Made by a program: the position numbers and the translations under genes. From contig NZ_RCWZ01000003.1 of NCBI RefSeq assembly GCF_003675385.1, positions 620,001 through 684,000 on the forward strand: a DNA stretch of 64,000 bases, read 5' to 3'. Below are positions 42,779 to 53,271 of the stretch, piece after piece. Below the pieces are notes generated by a model, which was not told the origin of the DNA, searched no databases, and was given only the letters and a program-made list of their open reading frames with translations. Source of the stretch: Mucilaginibacter kameinonensis. Its GTDB lineage: Bacteria; Bacteroidota; Bacteroidia; Sphingobacteriales; Sphingobacteriaceae. Every line of letters begins with the position of its first letter. Positions within the stretch are counted from its first letter, which is position 1.

Positions 42779-44581
42779 CTACGTCCCTTCTGTCCAGCTT
42801 TTAAAAATGGCAGCCTGCAGCTGATCAGGGTTTGGCAAGGGGGTTATCCTGAATGACTTTTCACGCTTTTTACCAAGCGTTACGTTTATATCTTTTGTTA
42901 CGCCATTTTTCAGAATGGTAAACTTCACCACATCGCCTTCTTTACGGTTATCAAGGGCCTTACCCAAGGCTTCCGGATTAGCTGTCTCGTCATCAATTTT
43001 TAAAACAACGCTACGCCCACGAATGCCTGCAGTCCACGCGGGTGATTGGTAAGCCACTGTGGTTACGCGCATGGTATCCCTAACCTGACGCATGTTTAAG
43101 CCTGCCCAAGCGTTGGAAACTACTTTGGTTGCCGTATCTACAGCCAATCCACCGTAAGCGAAATACTTAGGATAATCCGGAGGTTTAACCGTCGATGCAT
43201 ATTCAAATACCTCCGTTAAATGCACACCGGCCATTTTTTCGCATTCGTTCCTGAACTCCTGTTCTGTAAAGCCCCGGTTTAGCTTTTTGTAGTATTTGTA
43301 GTAAAGCAGGCGCATTACATCATCAAGCGTTTTCTTGTTTTGTGTAGCGTGGCGAATGCTAAAATCAAGCATCAGCCCCAAAATTGGCCCTTTATCGTAA
43401 TACGAAATAGTTTTGTTAAAATCATCGCCCTGCCTGCCGTTAGGCCCGTCATCCCAGGTATTGTAACTGGCTTGTGTTGCCGATTGGTATAAATGCCCCG
43501 GCTCGTTTTCATAGTTACGCAGGTTGTTCTGAAAATCGCCAAACATATCTTCATTGTTCATTAAACCGGCATGCCTCGTAATCATGTACTCATAATAAAC
43601 AGTAAAGCCTTCGGATACCCAAAGCATATTGGTATGGTTCTCTTTCGAATAATCAAACGGACCAAGCTCAACCGGCCTGATGCGCTTAACATTATAATGG
43701 TGAAAATATTCGTGCGCTATAAAGTTGTAAAGCTTTTTACGGGCTTCAGGCGTATTAAACCCTTCGCCGCCGCTAAAACTTAACGAGGTTGAGTTCAAAT
43801 GCTCAATACCCCCGCCTCCTGCCCCTATCGACAGAAAAGTATAATGCGTATAAGGTATTTCGCCAATGATATTGCTGCCGGTTACTACAATCTTTTTCAG
43901 ATCGTCCATGAATGCCTGCCTGTCAAAAGCGGGCAGTTTGTAGCCAATAAAGTTGTGTGGCTTGTTTTGTACGGTAAATGGCGGTAAAATTTCCAGCTCC
44001 CCCATTAAAAACGGACTATCATAAAGCACATCAAAATCAGCGGCTTTATAAACATGGTATTGCCCCTTCAAGGTATCCAGTCCGGTAGCTACCAGATCTT
44101 TCCACTTACTGTAAGGTTTCATCTTGATGGTAACCGGGTGACGCAATTCCTGGTCGAGGTACATGAACAGGCCGCCGGGAGTAATATACCCACGTGTTTC
44201 GTCCAAATAAACGTTGCCTACAAAGGGCACCACAGCCTTTACATCGTACGAGATCTTGACATCGCCTGCAGAAGGGTTATTAACCTGCCAGGTATCTTTA
44301 GTCGGTTTATCAAATTTTAGCGGACTGCCTTTTGCATCGGTCACTGTAAAATTTTGCACTGCACCTGCAAAATCTATTAGCTGATAATACCCCGGTGTCC
44401 AAACGCACATTTTAAAGTCGAGTGTTTTGAGGTGGGTTTTGTTGCTGAGCTCAACATGATACAAATGTTCGGCTGCCTTTTCCATCGACACCGAATACTG
44501 CATATTAACAGGTTGCTGGGCTAAAGCGCCTACGCTAAAAACAAGGCAAAATGACAGGGTTAACTTGGATATTAATTTCAT
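42779..44581 (-). CDS. M61 family metallopeptidase with PDZ domain
   Basis: 600 aa, glycyl aminopeptidase-like. Signal peptide of about 21 residues (LTLSFCLVFSVGALAQ). N-terminal beta domain (YSVSMEKAAEHLYHVELS to about 210), then the zinc site HEYFHHYNVKRIRP near 287 and the third ligand in WVSEGFTVYYEY near 320; YNTWDDGPN and the later YYDKGP.LGLMLDF are also typical of M61. A PDZ domain closes the protein (about 500-580, SPAWTAGIRGRSVVLKIDDETA). It should be exported and remove N-terminal residues, with preference for Gly or Ala in known members. It is followed by the S41 peptidase gene on the same strand. Confidence 0.92.
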   Translation of the reverse strand: MKLISKLTLSFCLVFSVGALAQQPVNMQYSVSMEKAAEHLYHVELSNKTHLKTLDFKMCVWTPGYYQLIDFAGAVQNFTVTDAKGSPLKFDKPTKDTWQVNNPSAGDVKISYDVKAVVPFVGNVYLDETRGYITPGGLFMYLDQELRHPVTIKMKPYSKWKDLVATGLDTLKGQYHVYKAADFDVLYDSPFLMGELEILPPFTVQNKPHNFIGYKLPAFDRQAFMDDLKKIVVTGSNIIGEIPYTHYTFLSIGAGGGGIEHLNSTSLSFSGGEGFNTPEARKKLYNFIAHEYFHHYNVKRIRPVELGPFDYSKENHTNMLWVSEGFTVYYEYMITRHAGLMNNEDMFGDFQNNLRNYENEPGHLYQSATQASYNTWDDGPNGRQGDDFNKTISYYDKGPILGLMLDFSIRHATQNKKTLDDVMRLLYYKYYKKLNRGFTEQEFRNECEKMAGVHLTEVFEYASTVKPPDYPKYFAYGGLAVDTATKVVSNAWAGLNMRQVRDTMRVTTVAYQSPAWTAGIRGRSVVLKIDDETANPEALGKALDNRKEGDVVKFTILKNGVTKDINVTLGKKREKSFRITPLPNPDQLQAAIFKSWTEGT

Positions 44582-44709
44582 TACCAGAGAGGATTTTGCC
44601 GAATATAATAAACCACAATTTATTTATCCGGCCACTTACTTGAAATTAGCCTGAAAGATATAAGGTTTTATTTAGGGGAGATAAAATTGATGGATTCTAA
44701 TATAAAAAT

Positions 44710-44804
44710 CGTCATTGCGAGGTACGAAGCAATCCCCTACTTACAGAGTAACCGTGTAAGTTCTCCCTGTACAGTTCGCGATTGCTTCGTACCTCGCAAT
44801 GACG
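44710..44804. repeat. Dispersed inverted repeat, family I, copy 2
   Basis: Two perfect 25-nt arms (44710-44734, 44780-44804), the same sequence as at 257-338. The centre differs, as expected for independent copies. Confidence 0.92.
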
Positions 44805-44862
44805 TGTTGTTTTGTAATTTGTGTACCCAACCACTCACCAATCAACCTAATCAACCATTCAC

Positions 44863-47007
44863 CTACTTATCAATCCCCTCAAGCGCAAACAAAAACGCGT
44901 AGTTTAACGCTTCCTCTTTTAAATAATCAAACCTACCCGATGCTCCGCCATGGCCGTAATCCATATTGGTATGCAGCATTAGCACATTATTGTCAGTTTT
45001 ATTGGCGCGTAACTTGGCTACCCATTTGGATGGTTCAAAATATTGCACCTGGCTATCATGCAAGCCGGTTATAACCAACATATTCGGGTAGGCCTTTTTC
45101 TCCACGTTTTCATAGGGCGAATAGCTTTTCATGTATTTATAAGCGTCGGCATTTTTAGGATTGCCCCATTCGTCAAACTCGTTAGTAGTTAAAGGGATGC
45201 TTTCATCAAGCATCGTGTTCACTACGTCAACAAATGGTACTTCGGCAATAATGCCATGCCACAGATCGGGAGCCATATTGGCTACAGCGCCCATCAGCAA
45301 GCCACCGGCACTACCGCCTTCGGCGTACAAATGCTCTTTACTGGTATATTTTTGATCAACAAGGTATTTACCACAGTCAATAAAATCAGTAAAGGTGTTT
45401 TTCTTTTTCATCAACTTGCCATCCAGGTACCACTGACGGCCCATCTCTTGTCCGCCCCGGATGCCAGCCATTGCGAAAACAAAACCTCTGTCGAGTAAAC
45501 TTAACCGCGCGCTCGAAAAATAAACATCATTGGTATAACCGTAAGAACCATAGCCGTAAAGCAGCAAAGGCGCTTTGCCATTCTTGTCGAACCCTTTTTT
45601 GTAAACCAGGGATATCGGCACTTTGGTACCATCTGTCGCGGTGCCGTAAATACGTTCGGTTACATAATCATCAGCTTTATATCCACCAAGCACCTCCTGT
45701 TGTTTCATCAGTTTGGAAGCCTTTGTCTCCATGTTATAATCAAAGGTTGATGAAGGTGTGGTTAACGACGTATAACCATACCTTAATACCTTACTGTTAT
45801 AATCAGGATTAGCGCCCACATAAATTGCATAAGCGGCTTCCTTAAAATCAACATAATGCTCAGCTCCCGATGCAAGGTTACGCACCCTGAACTGGTTTAA
45901 GCCATTCTTACGCTCGGTGATCACGATAAAATCCTTATACTCTTCAACCCCTTCCAGCAACACATCTTTGCGATGCGGCAAAACTTCTTTCCAGTTGCTG
46001 CTTTCAGTTTTATCAAGCGGGCATTCCATCAGCTTAAAATTAATGGCATCCTGGTTGGTTACTATCAAAAACTTATCAGCAAGGGCAGTAACACTGTACA
46101 ATACATCTTTGATACGAGGCTGAAAAACTTTAAAAGCTTCGTTAGGTTTACCCGCATCCAGATATCTAAACTCAGACGATAAAGTAGCCCGCGACTCGAT
46201 AAAAATATAATCGCCCGATTTTGATTTATCTATACCTATATAGTTCGATTTATCTTTTTCCTCATAAACAACCACATCTGCATCTTTCGATCCTAAAGCA
46301 TGCCGCTTAATTTTTTCGGTAAGCAGAGTTTCGGGGTTCTTGGCTGTGTAGAATAAGGTTTTATTATCCTTTGCCCAGACAGATCCACCAGAGGTGTTAA
46401 CTATTGCATCAGTATAAATTTCACCCGTTTCCAGGTTTTTAATGTGAATAGTATACTGCCTCCTCGAAACCATATCAATACCATAGGCCAGCAGCTTATT
46501 ATCCGGACTTATATTAAACCCATTTGCTGAATAGTAACTATGCCCTTTGGCCATTTCATCCACATCAAGCAATACTTCTTCCTTAGCATCAAGGCTGCCT
46601 TTTTTACGGCAATATTTGTAATACTCTTTTCCCTCGTCGGTACGCGAATAGTAGTAGTAACCGTTTTTAAATACCGGTACCGATTCATCCTTCTCCTTAA
46701 TCCTGGCTTTCATTTCATCAAACAGTACCTTCTGAAAGTTTTTGGTACCGCTCATCATAGTGTCCTGGTAAGCGTTCTCCGCTTTCAGGTAATCTACAGC
46801 TTTGGTACTATCGGGACCTTTCTTAAAGTAATCAATCATCCAGTAATAATTATCAGTAACAGTATCATTATGGATAGTGCGGATATGCGGTTTAATTTCG
46901 GCAACGGGAGGTTTTACATCGGGCCATTTGTACATAGTAGTTTCTGTTTTTTGTTTGCACGAAGCGGCAAAGATTAAAATACTTACCGGAATAATGATTT
47001 TTTTCAT
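44863..47007 (-). CDS. S9 family peptidase, oligopeptidase B-like lipoprotein
   Basis: 714 aa. Lipobox with Cys17 (FAASC). An N-terminal seven-bladed propeller (about 60-430) precedes the alpha/beta-hydrolase catalytic domain. Motifs: DNYYWMIDYFKKGPDS at the start, the prolyl-oligopeptidase YGYGSYG, VFAMAGIRGGQEMGRQWY, the nucleophile Ser near 566 in YAEGGSAGGLLMGAV, and the C-terminal His in DYGHGGASGRFDYLKEEA. The Asp lies in TGLHDSQVQYFEPSKW. Such enzymes cut peptides after basic residues. It should face the periplasm or outside because of the lipid anchor, unlike the cytosolic E. coli enzyme. Confidence 0.94.
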   Translation of the reverse strand: MKKIIIPVSILIFAASCKQKTETTMYKWPDVKPPVAEIKPHIRTIHNDTVTDNYYWMIDYFKKGPDSTKAVDYLKAENAYQDTMMSGTKNFQKVLFDEMKARIKEKDESVPVFKNGYYYYSRTDEGKEYYKYCRKKGSLDAKEEVLLDVDEMAKGHSYYSANGFNISPDNKLLAYGIDMVSRRQYTIHIKNLETGEIYTDAIVNTSGGSVWAKDNKTLFYTAKNPETLLTEKIKRHALGSKDADVVVYEEKDKSNYIGIDKSKSGDYIFIESRATLSSEFRYLDAGKPNEAFKVFQPRIKDVLYSVTALADKFLIVTNQDAINFKLMECPLDKTESSNWKEVLPHRKDVLLEGVEEYKDFIVITERKNGLNQFRVRNLASGAEHYVDFKEAAYAIYVGANPDYNSKVLRYGYTSLTTPSSTFDYNMETKASKLMKQQEVLGGYKADDYVTERIYGTATDGTKVPISLVYKKGFDKNGKAPLLLYGYGSYGYTNDVYFSSARLSLLDRGFVFAMAGIRGGQEMGRQWYLDGKLMKKKNTFTDFIDCGKYLVDQKYTSKEHLYAEGGSAGGLLMGAVANMAPDLWHGIIAEVPFVDVVNTMLDESIPLTTNEFDEWGNPKNADAYKYMKSYSPYENVEKKAYPNMLVITGLHDSQVQYFEPSKWVAKLRANKTDNNVLMLHTNMDYGHGGASGRFDYLKEEALNYAFLFALEGIDK

Positions 47008-47112
47008 TGGATAAAAGGTTTAAAGTACTGAACCTTTTAAAGTTAGGTTTAAGAAATGGGAAAGGCAATAGGGATGTAAAATCAGGCCGCATATTTACTT
47101 AGCCTTTAAAAT

Positions 47113-47218
47113 CCCCTCTTGAGAGGAGGCGCGGAGGAACGGGCAATAGCAGGAAGGTATTTCTGCAATAGACTTATCAAAAAGCAGAAACACAACCCTC
47201 CGCCCCTCTCAAGAGGGG
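47113..47218. repeat. Dispersed inverted repeat, family II, copy 1
   Basis: Ends CCCCTCTTGAGAGG and CCTCTCAAGAGGGG are reverse complements, followed by GAATCGCACA. The same ends occur at 61375-61483. Confidence 0.85.
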
Positions 47219-47469
47219 AATCGCACATCCCCACGCTTAAACCTGTAGTAGGAAAGGAATGAGAGGGGGTTAACAGGGTTAACACAATTTCGAAAAATTC
47301 GATTTATATCATTAAAAATCAGATACTTATAAAACACAGGGGTTACACCAAAAGATTCTATTAATATTCCAAATATAAATCCGTCAAGAAAACTTAGCGC
47401 CTTCGCCTGTTCCAATATCGAACTGTCCCCCCTCACTTAATCAACCCAATCAACCGCTCTCCCCAACAA

Positions 47470-47502
47470 CAAAAAATCCACCTGCTATTGCTAACAGGTG
47501 GA
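47470..47502 (-). terminator. Rho-independent terminator of ppc
   Basis: TCCACCTG (47477-47484) pairs with CAGGTGGA (47495-47502); the minus strand continues with TTTTTTG. Confidence 0.9.
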
Positions 47503-47530
47503 CGGGGATATAAATTAAAACAATAAACTA

Positions 47531-50107
47531 CTAAGCCAAGTTGCGCCCGGCATTTACAATACCATAAACCGTACGGATCACCAGCTTATTATAAATATCA
47601 TTAAGCTCGGTATCCTTTTCATAGTTTATGCATTGCAGCGCATAGTGCTGAATGATCACCAACGGCAATACAATTTTTTCGCGGATGGCGATAGAACGGC
47701 GTTCAACCGGGTACTCTTCCATTAATACCGTACTGCCGGTTACTTCCAGCAGCATTTCGCGGGTGAGTACAAATTCGTCCTTCAGCATTTTCCAGAACGC
47801 ACCAAACTTCTCGTCTTTTTCAAGATATGCGGTAACGCGGAAATCTGATTTAGACATGGACATCATACAGTTATCCAGCATGGTTTTGAAGAAACCTGAT
47901 GTTCGGTAAAGTTCTTTAACCTCATCCCAGCCACCGGTTTCCTTAACTTGCTTAAGCGCGGTACCTACACCATAAAAACCAGGGATGCTTTGTTTTAACT
48001 GGCTCCATGAAGTTACAAAGCTGATAGCCCTCAGGTCTTCCAGTTTCAGTTGCGCACCGGCATTACGCTTGGTTGGGCGACTACTGATATTGATCCTTGA
48101 CAATAATTTCAGCGGACTGAATTTCTCCAGGTATTCAACAAATAAAGGATGCGCACGTAGGTCGATAAACAATTTGTAGCTGATATCGGCCATTTGCTGA
48201 ATAAGTTCTTTATGACGGTTATCCAACAGATCATTACGGTTTGGATGCAGGGCCGAGATAACGCCGGCATTGATCAGTTGTTCCATATTAAACCTTGCAG
48301 TTTCAACCGAGCCATATTGCGAACTTACGGTTTGACCCTGGATAGTTAACTGGATATGTTCATTGGCAATCTCCTTACCCATCGACGCGTAGAAACGGTG
48401 TGTTTTACCACCGCCACGTGCAGGTGGGCCGCCCCTGCCGTCAAAAAACGCCAGTTGAATGCCGTATTTACGGGCCATAGCTGTAAGTTCAACTTTGGCT
48501 TTGTAAATCGACCAGTTGGCCATCAGGTAACCACCGTCTTTAGTACTATCAGAGAAACCAAGCATAATGGTTTGCTGGCTTCCCCTGTTTTTAAGATGCT
48601 CGGCATAAAACGGATGCGTGTACAGCTGCTCCATAATGCCCGCCGCATGTTCCAAATCGTTCACGGTTTCAAACAACGGCATAAAATCAATGCTCAGGCT
48701 GTCTTTTTTCCAACCGCTCCATAAAAATAGATCGATTAGCTGCAGAATATCAGACGCACGCTGACAGTTACTGATAATAAAACGCTGGCAAGCTTTTTCG
48801 CCGTTACCCTCCTGGATCTGTTTAACCAGCCTGATGGTATCCAGCGTATCGTGGATCATGGCATCTTTCTCTTCTTCAGGGCAAACAAAATCTGCCTCTT
48901 TAAAAACAATGCTCTTTACTTTTTCATCCTCATTTAAGTCCGAATAACCTTCTGCAACACCGGTATCGATATTCTTGGTACCGTACTCAAAAACCTTGCG
49001 TAAAATGCGGCTATCCTGCCTGATATCTATCGTTGCAAAATAACATCCAAACAGGCGTACCTTTTGGATCATATCCTCGACAATATCTACAAACAAACCG
49101 TCGTGATCTTTAAGGATAACCTCTTTTATAGAAAGCAATAAATCCAGTATTTCGCCCTGTAAATCAACAGGTGTTAACTGTTCATTGGCATTTTTATAAA
49201 AAAGGTTCTCCAGCTTACCCATCGCTTCTTCCACACCGCGGAAGGTGATACGGCGCTTAAGCGTCCGGAAATCACGATAATAACAACGGAACAAACGTTG
49301 CCTTAAGAAGCTGGCCACCTCTTTAGTGGTTTGCGTAGTTACGTTAGGGTTACCATCACGGTCGCCACCTGGCCAGAAACCCAATTCCAGGATCTGACGG
49401 CTTGCAGCATCAATATCAAATTCCTCTTCAAGCTTGGCCTGAATGTCTGATACGGCATGGTAAAATATATTCTCCAAAAACCAGGAAAGGCTTACGGCCT
49501 CATCAACCGGCGTTGGTGATGTTTTATTAAAGAAAGGTGTTTTACCCAGTTGCTGCAGCAATACATCGATACTATTAATATCGTTGGTTTTTACGGCTTC
49601 AATCAAATCGGTCATGATGCCAAGCACCGTGCCGGGATAAAACTGTGTAGGGTGAGCAGTAAGCACCAGGCGTAACGAAAAATCTTTTAGCTTTTCGCTG
49701 ATATCCTGGCGGCTTTCATCGCTAATGGCCGCGTGCTGCAATAAACTTTGCAGGGTACCGCTATCATCAAACTTACCTATTTTATTAAATGATGAATCTT
49801 CAATGGCGTCAAACAATACTACCTGACGTTCAATGTACTGAATAAACCTGAACATGCGGTTAATCTGCTCACGATGTTCGATATCCGGTACGTACTTTTC
49901 AAAAAACGACTCGATGATCTCTGTAGGCGAATCATGGGTGATAGCACCCTTTTCGCAATGTGAGCTGAAGAACGGCAATAAAATACCGGTATCCTTTACC
50001 TGGTAAAACGGAAGTGTTTGAAACAAACTGTTATATAACTCAAATCGGGTAACAACCTCATTATTGAAGGCTGCTTCTCTTTGGCTGAGTTTTAACGTTG
50101 GCGACAT
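47531..50107 (-). CDS. ppc: Phosphoenolpyruvate carboxylase
   Basis: Carboxylates phosphoenolpyruvate to oxaloacetate, an anaplerotic step of central metabolism in the cytoplasm. 858 aa, near the usual length. Signatures: LVLTAHPTQFYPGTVLG with the catalytic His near 152 (most families read TAHPTE), GFWPGGDRDGNPNVTTQTT, DIRQDSRILRKVFEYG, MLGFSDSTKDGGYLMANWSIYKA, FFDGRGGPPARGGGKTH and the final TVYGIVNAGRNLA with the RN.G-type end. All catalytic regions are present. It is transcribed alone and divergently from the FUSC gene. Confidence 0.96.
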   Translation of the reverse strand: MSPTLKLSQREAAFNNEVVTRFELYNSLFQTLPFYQVKDTGILLPFFSSHCEKGAITHDSPTEIIESFFEKYVPDIEHREQINRMFRFIQYIERQVVLFDAIEDSSFNKIGKFDDSGTLQSLLQHAAISDESRQDISEKLKDFSLRLVLTAHPTQFYPGTVLGIMTDLIEAVKTNDINSIDVLLQQLGKTPFFNKTSPTPVDEAVSLSWFLENIFYHAVSDIQAKLEEEFDIDAASRQILELGFWPGGDRDGNPNVTTQTTKEVASFLRQRLFRCYYRDFRTLKRRITFRGVEEAMGKLENLFYKNANEQLTPVDLQGEILDLLLSIKEVILKDHDGLFVDIVEDMIQKVRLFGCYFATIDIRQDSRILRKVFEYGTKNIDTGVAEGYSDLNEDEKVKSIVFKEADFVCPEEEKDAMIHDTLDTIRLVKQIQEGNGEKACQRFIISNCQRASDILQLIDLFLWSGWKKDSLSIDFMPLFETVNDLEHAAGIMEQLYTHPFYAEHLKNRGSQQTIMLGFSDSTKDGGYLMANWSIYKAKVELTAMARKYGIQLAFFDGRGGPPARGGGKTHRFYASMGKEIANEHIQLTIQGQTVSSQYGSVETARFNMEQLINAGVISALHPNRNDLLDNRHKELIQQMADISYKLFIDLRAHPLFVEYLEKFSPLKLLSRINISSRPTKRNAGAQLKLEDLRAISFVTSWSQLKQSIPGFYGVGTALKQVKETGGWDEVKELYRTSGFFKTMLDNCMMSMSKSDFRVTAYLEKDEKFGAFWKMLKDEFVLTREMLLEVTGSTVLMEEYPVERRSIAIREKIVLPLVIIQHYALQCINYEKDTELNDIYNKLVIRTVYGIVNAGRNLA

Positions 50108-50380
50108 AGTAAAAAATTAAATTGAGGTAAAATTGATTGGTTTAGCTTTTGGCCTTTTCCGGGGGGTGAATTTACTGATCTTTAATTTAAATTCACCAAA
50201 AAGTAAATATTTATTAACACAAATCTTCAATTAATAGCATTTTAACAAAATAAGACGCAAAAATTAAAAATATGGAAATTCAAAACGCCATTTCGGGGCA
50301 ATAAATTATATTTAATAAAAACAGCCCGAACAAACAAAATTCCTTATAATAGTTCTGTTATTTATAAAGCTGCTACTACC
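50108..50380. other. Divergent intergenic region, ppc / FUSC
   Basis: 273 nt, very AT-rich, with no gene. Promoters for both genes must lie here, but no clean TAnnTTTG box is seen; TTATAATAG at 50344-50352 is a weak candidate for the plus strand. Confidence 0.45.
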
Positions 50381-52531
50381 ATGTCTATAAACATCAGGGA
50401 GATAAAAAGTTTCTTTTACAGTCAATATTTTTCTGATGGCATCCGGATCTGTATAGGCATATTACTGCCTTCCCTGCTGTTAATGCAGTTTGATAAATTT
50501 GATCTCGGCCTTACGCTTTCATTGGGCGCGTTGTGTATCTGTGTTATTGATACGCCCGGACCAGTATCGCACAAACGTAACGCCATGGCAGCCGGTAACC
50601 TTTGCCTGTTTTTGGTAGCCATTATTACCGGTTTCGCAAGGCTCAACGTAATTACCCTCGGTATCGAGATCACCTTTTTCGCTTTTCTGTTTTCTATGTT
50701 CACTGTTTATGGTAATAGGGCGGCATCGGTGGGTACCTGTTCGTTGCTCATCATGATCTTTATGATGGATAAGGCATTAGCCGCCCCTGAGGTATTGGGT
50801 TACAGTGCTAAGATTTTGGCCGGGGGCGTTTGGTATATGATCTTCAGCCTGGTATTTTTTGGTATTCGCCCCTACCGCGCGGCGCAACAGGCCCTTGGCG
50901 AAAACGTGACCGATATAGCTCGTTTTTTACGTATCAAAGCTGATTTTTACTTATCGGATACCGATATCGACGAAAACTACCGTAAACTGGTTTCCAAACA
51001 GATCCAGGTGAGCCAGCATCAGGACGCCGTGCGCGAGTTGCTTTTTAAAAGTCGCATTATGGCCCGCGAATCAACCGCACCAAGCCGCATCCTGGTACTA
51101 ACCTTTGTTGACCTGGTTGATATCTATGAGCAGATCATGGCCACGCATTACGACTACGCACATATCCGCGAAAAATTTAAGGATACCGGTGTACTTTCAG
51201 AAATTGCCCGCATTATCCATAACATGGCCGATGAGCTTGACGATGTGGCCTATATTGTGCTAACAAACACACGCCGCCGCCATCTCACCGACTTTAACAT
51301 CGAACTGGAAAAACTAAAAGTTAAGATCGATTCCATTGGCAAAAACAACCAGGAAACCAGTAACCTGGTGCTTAAAAAGATCCTGATTAACCTGCGTTCG
51401 CTTGGCGAGGGAATTAACAACATCTATAAATACTATAGCTCAAAAGCTGCCGAATCATTAAATGAACCAAAAAGTGACGTGGAATACACCGCGTTTGTAA
51501 GCCATCAGGATTTCGCGCCGCATATTTTCACCGACAACTTTACGCTGGCATCCGGCGCGTTTAAGCATGCCTTGCGGGTAGCATTGGTATGCCTGGTAGG
51601 CTTTATTACGGCAAAGCTTGTTTCCTTAGGTCACCATAGTTATTGGGTATTACTTACCATTATTGTGATATTGAAACCAGGGTTCAGCCTTTCCAAACAG
51701 CGCAACTATCAGCGTTTAATAGGCACCATTGGCGGCGGTGTTATAGGTATTGCCATACTTACTTTTATCCCCAATGTTACTGCCCAGTTTATTTTCCTGG
51801 TGATATTTATGATGGGGGCTTACAGCTTTCAGCGCCTCAACTACGTTGTAAGCGTTATTTTCATGACACCTTATGTGTTGATACTATTCAAGTTTTTAGG
51901 TGTGGGATTATTGAACGTAGCCCAGGAAAGGATCCTCGATACCATTATAGGCTCAACCATCGCTTTGGTGGCCAGCTACCTGATATTCCCAACCTGGGAG
52001 TTTGAACAGATCCAGGAAACCCTGAGGGATGTGATCATTGCCAATATCAATTACCTGGTTACCATTGCCGAAAGCATTTCGGGCAAAATGACCAGTATTA
52101 CTGCCTACAAACTGGCACGTAAGGAGGTTTATGTAAAATCGGCCAACCTTTCGGCCGCGTTTGAACGCATGACCTCCGAGCCCAAAAGCAAGCAACGTAA
52201 AATAAAGGATATACATAAGTTTGTGGTGCTAAACCATATTCTTTCCTCATATATCGCTACAATAGCATCGGCTCAAAGTAAAAAAGAAATCGCGGTTGCC
52301 CACCCCGAGGCTATGAAGCTGATCAAAAAAAGTATAACTGTATTAAACGATACCGGCCAAAAACTACAGGCCGAGAATATCGAATTCAATATCGGTAAAA
52401 TTCCTTCCCCTAATCCGGAAGCTCAGAAACCTGTGGCCCAGGCGGAGGATGCTTTATTGAAAGAACAGTTAGGCTTTATCAATAAGATCAGCTACGATAT
52501 CGCGAAGATCACGGATAGTATTTTGGTTTAG
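50381..52531 (+). CDS. FUSC/YccS-like inner-membrane protein
   Basis: 716 aa with two blocks of about six hydrophobic segments (20-170 and 385-530), each followed by a cytoplasmic region. The second block has the fusaric-acid-resistance-type core SLGHHSYWVLLTIIVILKPGFSLSKQRNYQRLIGTIGGGVIG, the most conserved part of the YccS/YhfK group. The first loop contains helices IHNMADELDDVAYIVL. These proteins are thought to move aromatic acids or other toxic compounds; the substrate here is not known. It lies 17 nt before the DUF4184 gene, so the two are probably co-transcribed. Confidence 0.9.
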   Translation: MSINIREIKSFFYSQYFSDGIRICIGILLPSLLLMQFDKFDLGLTLSLGALCICVIDTPGPVSHKRNAMAAGNLCLFLVAIITGFARLNVITLGIEITFFAFLFSMFTVYGNRAASVGTCSLLIMIFMMDKALAAPEVLGYSAKILAGGVWYMIFSLVFFGIRPYRAAQQALGENVTDIARFLRIKADFYLSDTDIDENYRKLVSKQIQVSQHQDAVRELLFKSRIMARESTAPSRILVLTFVDLVDIYEQIMATHYDYAHIREKFKDTGVLSEIARIIHNMADELDDVAYIVLTNTRRRHLTDFNIELEKLKVKIDSIGKNNQETSNLVLKKILINLRSLGEGINNIYKYYSSKAAESLNEPKSDVEYTAFVSHQDFAPHIFTDNFTLASGAFKHALRVALVCLVGFITAKLVSLGHHSYWVLLTIIVILKPGFSLSKQRNYQRLIGTIGGGVIGIAILTFIPNVTAQFIFLVIFMMGAYSFQRLNYVVSVIFMTPYVLILFKFLGVGLLNVAQERILDTIIGSTIALVASYLIFPTWEFEQIQETLRDVIIANINYLVTIAESISGKMTSITAYKLARKEVYVKSANLSAAFERMTSEPKSKQRKIKDIHKFVVLNHILSSYIATIASAQSKKEIAVAHPEAMKLIKKSITVLNDTGQKLQAENIEFNIGKIPSPNPEAQKPVAQAEDALLKEQLGFINKISYDIAKITDSILV

Positions 52532-52548
52532 CTATTACATTACAACCT

Positions 52549-53271
52549 ATGCCTTTTACTTTCGCGCACCCGGCTATAGTTTTACCGCTCAACAATCTAA
52601 AAACCAGATGGCTCTCGTTGACAGGGTTAATAGCAGGCGCTATGGTTCCTGATTTTGAATACTTCGTCAGGATGCATATATACAGTATCTATAGCCATAC
52701 TATTTGGGGATTGTTTTGGTTTGATATTCCTTTTGGAGTGTTGCTTGCCTTTCTATTCCACAACATTGTTCGTAATAAACTATTCAATAACCTGCCATCT
52801 TTTTTAAACAGGCGCTTATATGCTTATAAAACCTTTAACTGGAATAGTTATTTTAGAAAGTACTGGCCTGTTGTTTTGTATTCGATTTTTATTGGAGCCT
52901 GTACTCACATGTTTTTAGATGCTTTTACACACCCTGCAGGATATTTTGTTGCACTATTCCCCGAAGTATTTAATAAAACTATCATAGCTACTACCCCGCT
53001 TTATAAAATCCTTCAACATACGTTTACGCTGATCGGTACACTATATATAATATATTACATCCGAAAAATGCCGGAAGAACAACACACCAATCGGTCTATC
53101 TCAAAATACTGGATCCTGATAAGTATTTGTACTGCTTGCATCATTGTTTTAAGGTTTTGGATAATGCCAGATTTCCAGGTCATTGCTAATGTGATCATAT
53201 CCGCTATTTCCGCGTTTTTGTTAGCGTTGATCATTATTCCTCAAATTTTAAAAACCTCTGTTTCACACTGA
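52549..53271 (+). CDS. DUF4184 family membrane protein
   Basis: 240 aa. The start MPFTFAHPAIVLPL with the His of FAHP, GAMVPDFEYFVRMH and the later ACTHMFLDAFTHP motif match DUF4184, a group of multi-pass membrane proteins with conserved His and Asp residues that resemble membrane-bound metal hydrolases. About six membrane segments. Function is not established. It follows the FUSC gene after 17 nt. Confidence 0.88.
   Translation: MPFTFAHPAIVLPLNNLKTRWLSLTGLIAGAMVPDFEYFVRMHIYSIYSHTIWGLFWFDIPFGVLLAFLFHNIVRNKLFNNLPSFLNRRLYAYKTFNWNSYFRKYWPVVLYSIFIGACTHMFLDAFTHPAGYFVALFPEVFNKTIIATTPLYKILQHTFTLIGTLYIIYYIRKMPEEQHTNRSISKYWILISICTACIIVLRFWIMPDFQVIANVIISAISAFLLALIIIPQILKTSVSH

Larger units (their letters stand above)
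47008..47530. other. Repeat-filled intergenic region between S9 peptidase and ppc
   Basis: 523 nt that hold the family II repeat (47113-47218), an AATCAACCCAATCAACC repeat word (47440-47460) and the ppc terminator. A 75-codon ORF at 47209-47436 starts in the repeat and is not accepted. Confidence 0.7.

Noticed and set aside
47209..47436. 75-codon ORF between the S9 peptidase and ppc
   Set aside because: Its C-terminal codons come from the family II repeat and the other end from repeat words; no promoter box.
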